NCBI RefSeq assembly: GCF_024139115.2
Contig: NC_085141.1
Coordinates: 70,597,481 to 70,661,480 of the forward strand
DNA from: Armigeres subalbatus
Lineage: Eukaryota > Arthropoda > Insecta > Diptera > Culicidae
Direction of reading: 5' to 3'
DNA length: 64,000 nt
Both the position numbers and the translations under genes were made by a program. Shown here one piece after another: positions 62,582-64,000 of the stretch. How positions within the stretch are numbered: position 1 is the stretch's first letter; the number at the start of each line of letters is the position of its first letter. A model generated the notes under the pieces. That model was not told where the DNA came from. It made no database searches and saw only the letters and a list, made by a program, of their open reading frames with translations.

Positions 62582-64000
62582 CTAATCATCAGCGGTGAAC
62601 TCATTTTTAGCCCACTCATTAGCCGGCTGAATTTCAGCATTGCATGAACTTTCAAATACTTCACCAGGTACATCGACATCAACATCGGTTTCATCCATCC
62701 ACTCAACATCTTCGCCTCCGGTTTGGTTGTCTTGAACCAAGCATAGTATTTCTTTTCCTCGCCGGCCTTTTGCACATATCGACCGACTACCTTCATTCCG
62801 TCTCTGGCGCGCATTTCCATGAACTGCCTTCGAATGATGATCTACACTTTTCTTTGAAGCGAAATACAATCCACATACATCACAAATCCGCGCCGGTAGG
62901 TCTGCTAGGACTGAGGGACAAAACATATCATATGGCACAACATTAGTTTTCGAAGGCGTGGGTCGACCAATCTTCAGCGCTAAATTTTGGAACAACGGTA
63001 GGAATTGATCCGTAGGCTTAACGTTTTTCACATCTGGAATTAATAACCCATCAGAAGTTTGTATTAATGGGCACGGTGATGGTAATAATATGTCGGGTAG
63101 GATATTTAAGATATTGCTGCGCAACGGTTTACAGCAAGCTCGATTGTTACATTTCACTATTTGCAATGCGTATTGCGATTCGCGAACATGGACACTATAC
63201 CAATGAGAATCAGGTTGTGACGGTAGTTTGGAATCTTCTTTAGGTTCCTTGAACTCGGCGATGACCTCAAAGTCATCGATAATCAGAGAGCTCCATACTT
63301 TTGCAAGTACTTCTCCGGCAGCTCTGAAATTTTTCAGTTCAAGGTTTTTATCTTCGGTGACACCTCTCCCGTTCAAGTGAGTTCCGAATGTGTCGCTTGG
63401 TAGAATCAATCCAGCCAGCTGGGCGCTCAAAGGCGCCATTTTACGTTCCACTCTATTGTACGCGCTTCGACCAGGAGCATTCGTCATTACAAATATGGCA
63501 TCTAGATCATTATCGATGAAATGTTTAACAGCGAACAGGATAACTTTTGGATACCTACAATATAAATAAAAAATACAAAATAGAAGCTTTCATTTATGTT
63601 GAGCTATTGAATAAGTGAGTGGTGTATAATGCATTTCATTGCATCATTCGCATTCAATACAACACATTCCTTGGGTTCTCATCAGGACCACCGTCTACGG
63701 AGATAACCACAACAGGTTTTACTAAACCGGCTTTGTTCTTAACGTGTCCTTTGAAAGCGTCCAATTGAAGAATAGTATTGAAATCTTCAGCATGTGTATT
63801 TGCATTAGATACACTATGCTTCTGACTTCTGATCGCTACATACGTAGGTCCAGAATATGTGATTGCATCTGGAGCTCCAAGACCATGCTCTTTTATCACC
63901 ATAGCGCTATAAACTGATGGAGTGAGTTTGTGCTTCGGCGCTATAACCCAGTCGTGGTCGGGCAACCTGACCCGATACTCTAAGTGCATCATCAAAGGTG
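62582..64000 (-). CDS. Transposase-like protein with C2H2 finger, two exons, 5' end outside window
   Basis: Exon 1 runs from the right edge to 63661. A 106-bp intron (63660-63555) has GTATTG at the donor and TTGTAG at the acceptor. Exon 2 runs from 63554 to the stop at 62582. Splicing keeps one frame across PRNVL/YPKVILFAVKHF; about 436 residues lie in the window with no internal stop. Exon 1 contains VVISVDGGPDENPR, and exon 2 VMTNAPGRSAYNRVERKMAP. An Asp pair followed by an Asn-x-x-Glu-Arg motif at this spacing fits the second and third catalytic sites of DDE-type transposases, but this is inference. Further on come WYSVHVRESQYALQIVKC, YDMFCPSVLADLPARI and a canonical C2H2 finger, CDVCGLYFASKKSVDHHSKAVH, then an acidic C-terminus. 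Similar proteins occur widely in animal genomes as uncharacterised repeats. A polyadenylation signal AATAAA lies at about 62470 on the minus strand. It is the most intact coding sequence in the window. Confidence 0.6.
63555..63660 (-). other. Intron of the transposase-like gene
   Basis: The 106-bp intron starts GTATTGAATGCG and ends TTATTTATATTGTAG. Without removal the upstream frame stops three codons beyond the splice site (TGA at 63654). With removal the two ORFs join in phase and give continuous protein of consistent character. Confidence 0.65.

Larger units (their letters stand above)
62258..64000 (-). mobile_element. DNA transposon, left end and most of its transposase gene (runs off window)
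   Basis: The terminus GGGGTCATTCAATAATTACG starts at 62258, immediately after retrotransposon codons, with TTA outside. C-rich runs follow at 62302-62360 (CCCCCCCTCTCCCC, CCCCCCTCCCTCC). The gene at 62582-64000 lies inside in minus orientation. The other end is outside the window, so TIR and TSD cannot be confirmed. That the gene belongs to this terminus is inference. Confidence 0.5.

Overview
The window looks like intergenic or intronic DNA from a culicine mosquito genome, most likely Aedes. It is AT-rich, carries almost no intact host coding sequence, and is packed with nested transposable elements of types typical of mosquitoes: BEL/Pao, Jockey, I, R1-like and RTE-like retrotransposons, tRNA-derived SINEs and many inverted-repeat MITEs. 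The organism call is inference from element types; no host gene was recognised that would fix the species.

Layout. 1-2641: 3' LTR and gag-protease of a BEL/Pao element on the minus strand, lacking reverse transcriptase and integrase. 2921-4664: 5' leader and gag-like ORF of an R1-like non-LTR element (minus). 4672-10900: decayed repeats, an endonuclease-leader scrap at 5636 and a 605-bp MITE at 9532. 10920-14000: a ~160-bp satellite split by a truncated non-LTR element, then a two-armed inverted minisatellite. 14390-16391: three inverted-repeat elements. 16730-20290: a full-length but frameshifted RTE-like element. 20749-25315: a full-length, frameshifted Jockey-clade element (minus) with a 15-bp target-site duplication (TSD). 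28253-28680: a Tc1/mariner-type MITE. 29200-35640: a decayed I-clade element broken by a ~1.2-kb insertion containing a SINE and by a long palindrome carrying its own TSD. 35763-36053: a second SINE. 36770-52500: mostly MITEs, foldback elements and unassigned sequence. 53496-55160: a non-autonomous minus-strand retroelement with internal tandem repeats. 55527-56483: a Tc1/mariner-type MITE with nested termini. 56920-60224: a second full-length non-LTR element with a 12-bp TSD. 61795-62257: a third fragment of that family, broken by a DNA element whose spliced, apparently intact transposase-like gene (62582-64000) runs off the right edge.

The most notable pattern is that four different retroelements (at 2921-4664, 16730-20290, 53496-55160 and 56920-60224) carry 5' leaders assembled from a common set of sequence blocks in different combinations, although their coding regions differ. 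One leader begins exactly at its TSD with sequence that can be partly drawn as an HDV-like ribozyme, though that fold is incomplete. Several short elements are almost pure hairpins.

All identifications come from reading the sequence and from remembered family features; no database search was run. Names of families and clades below superfamily level are tentative.
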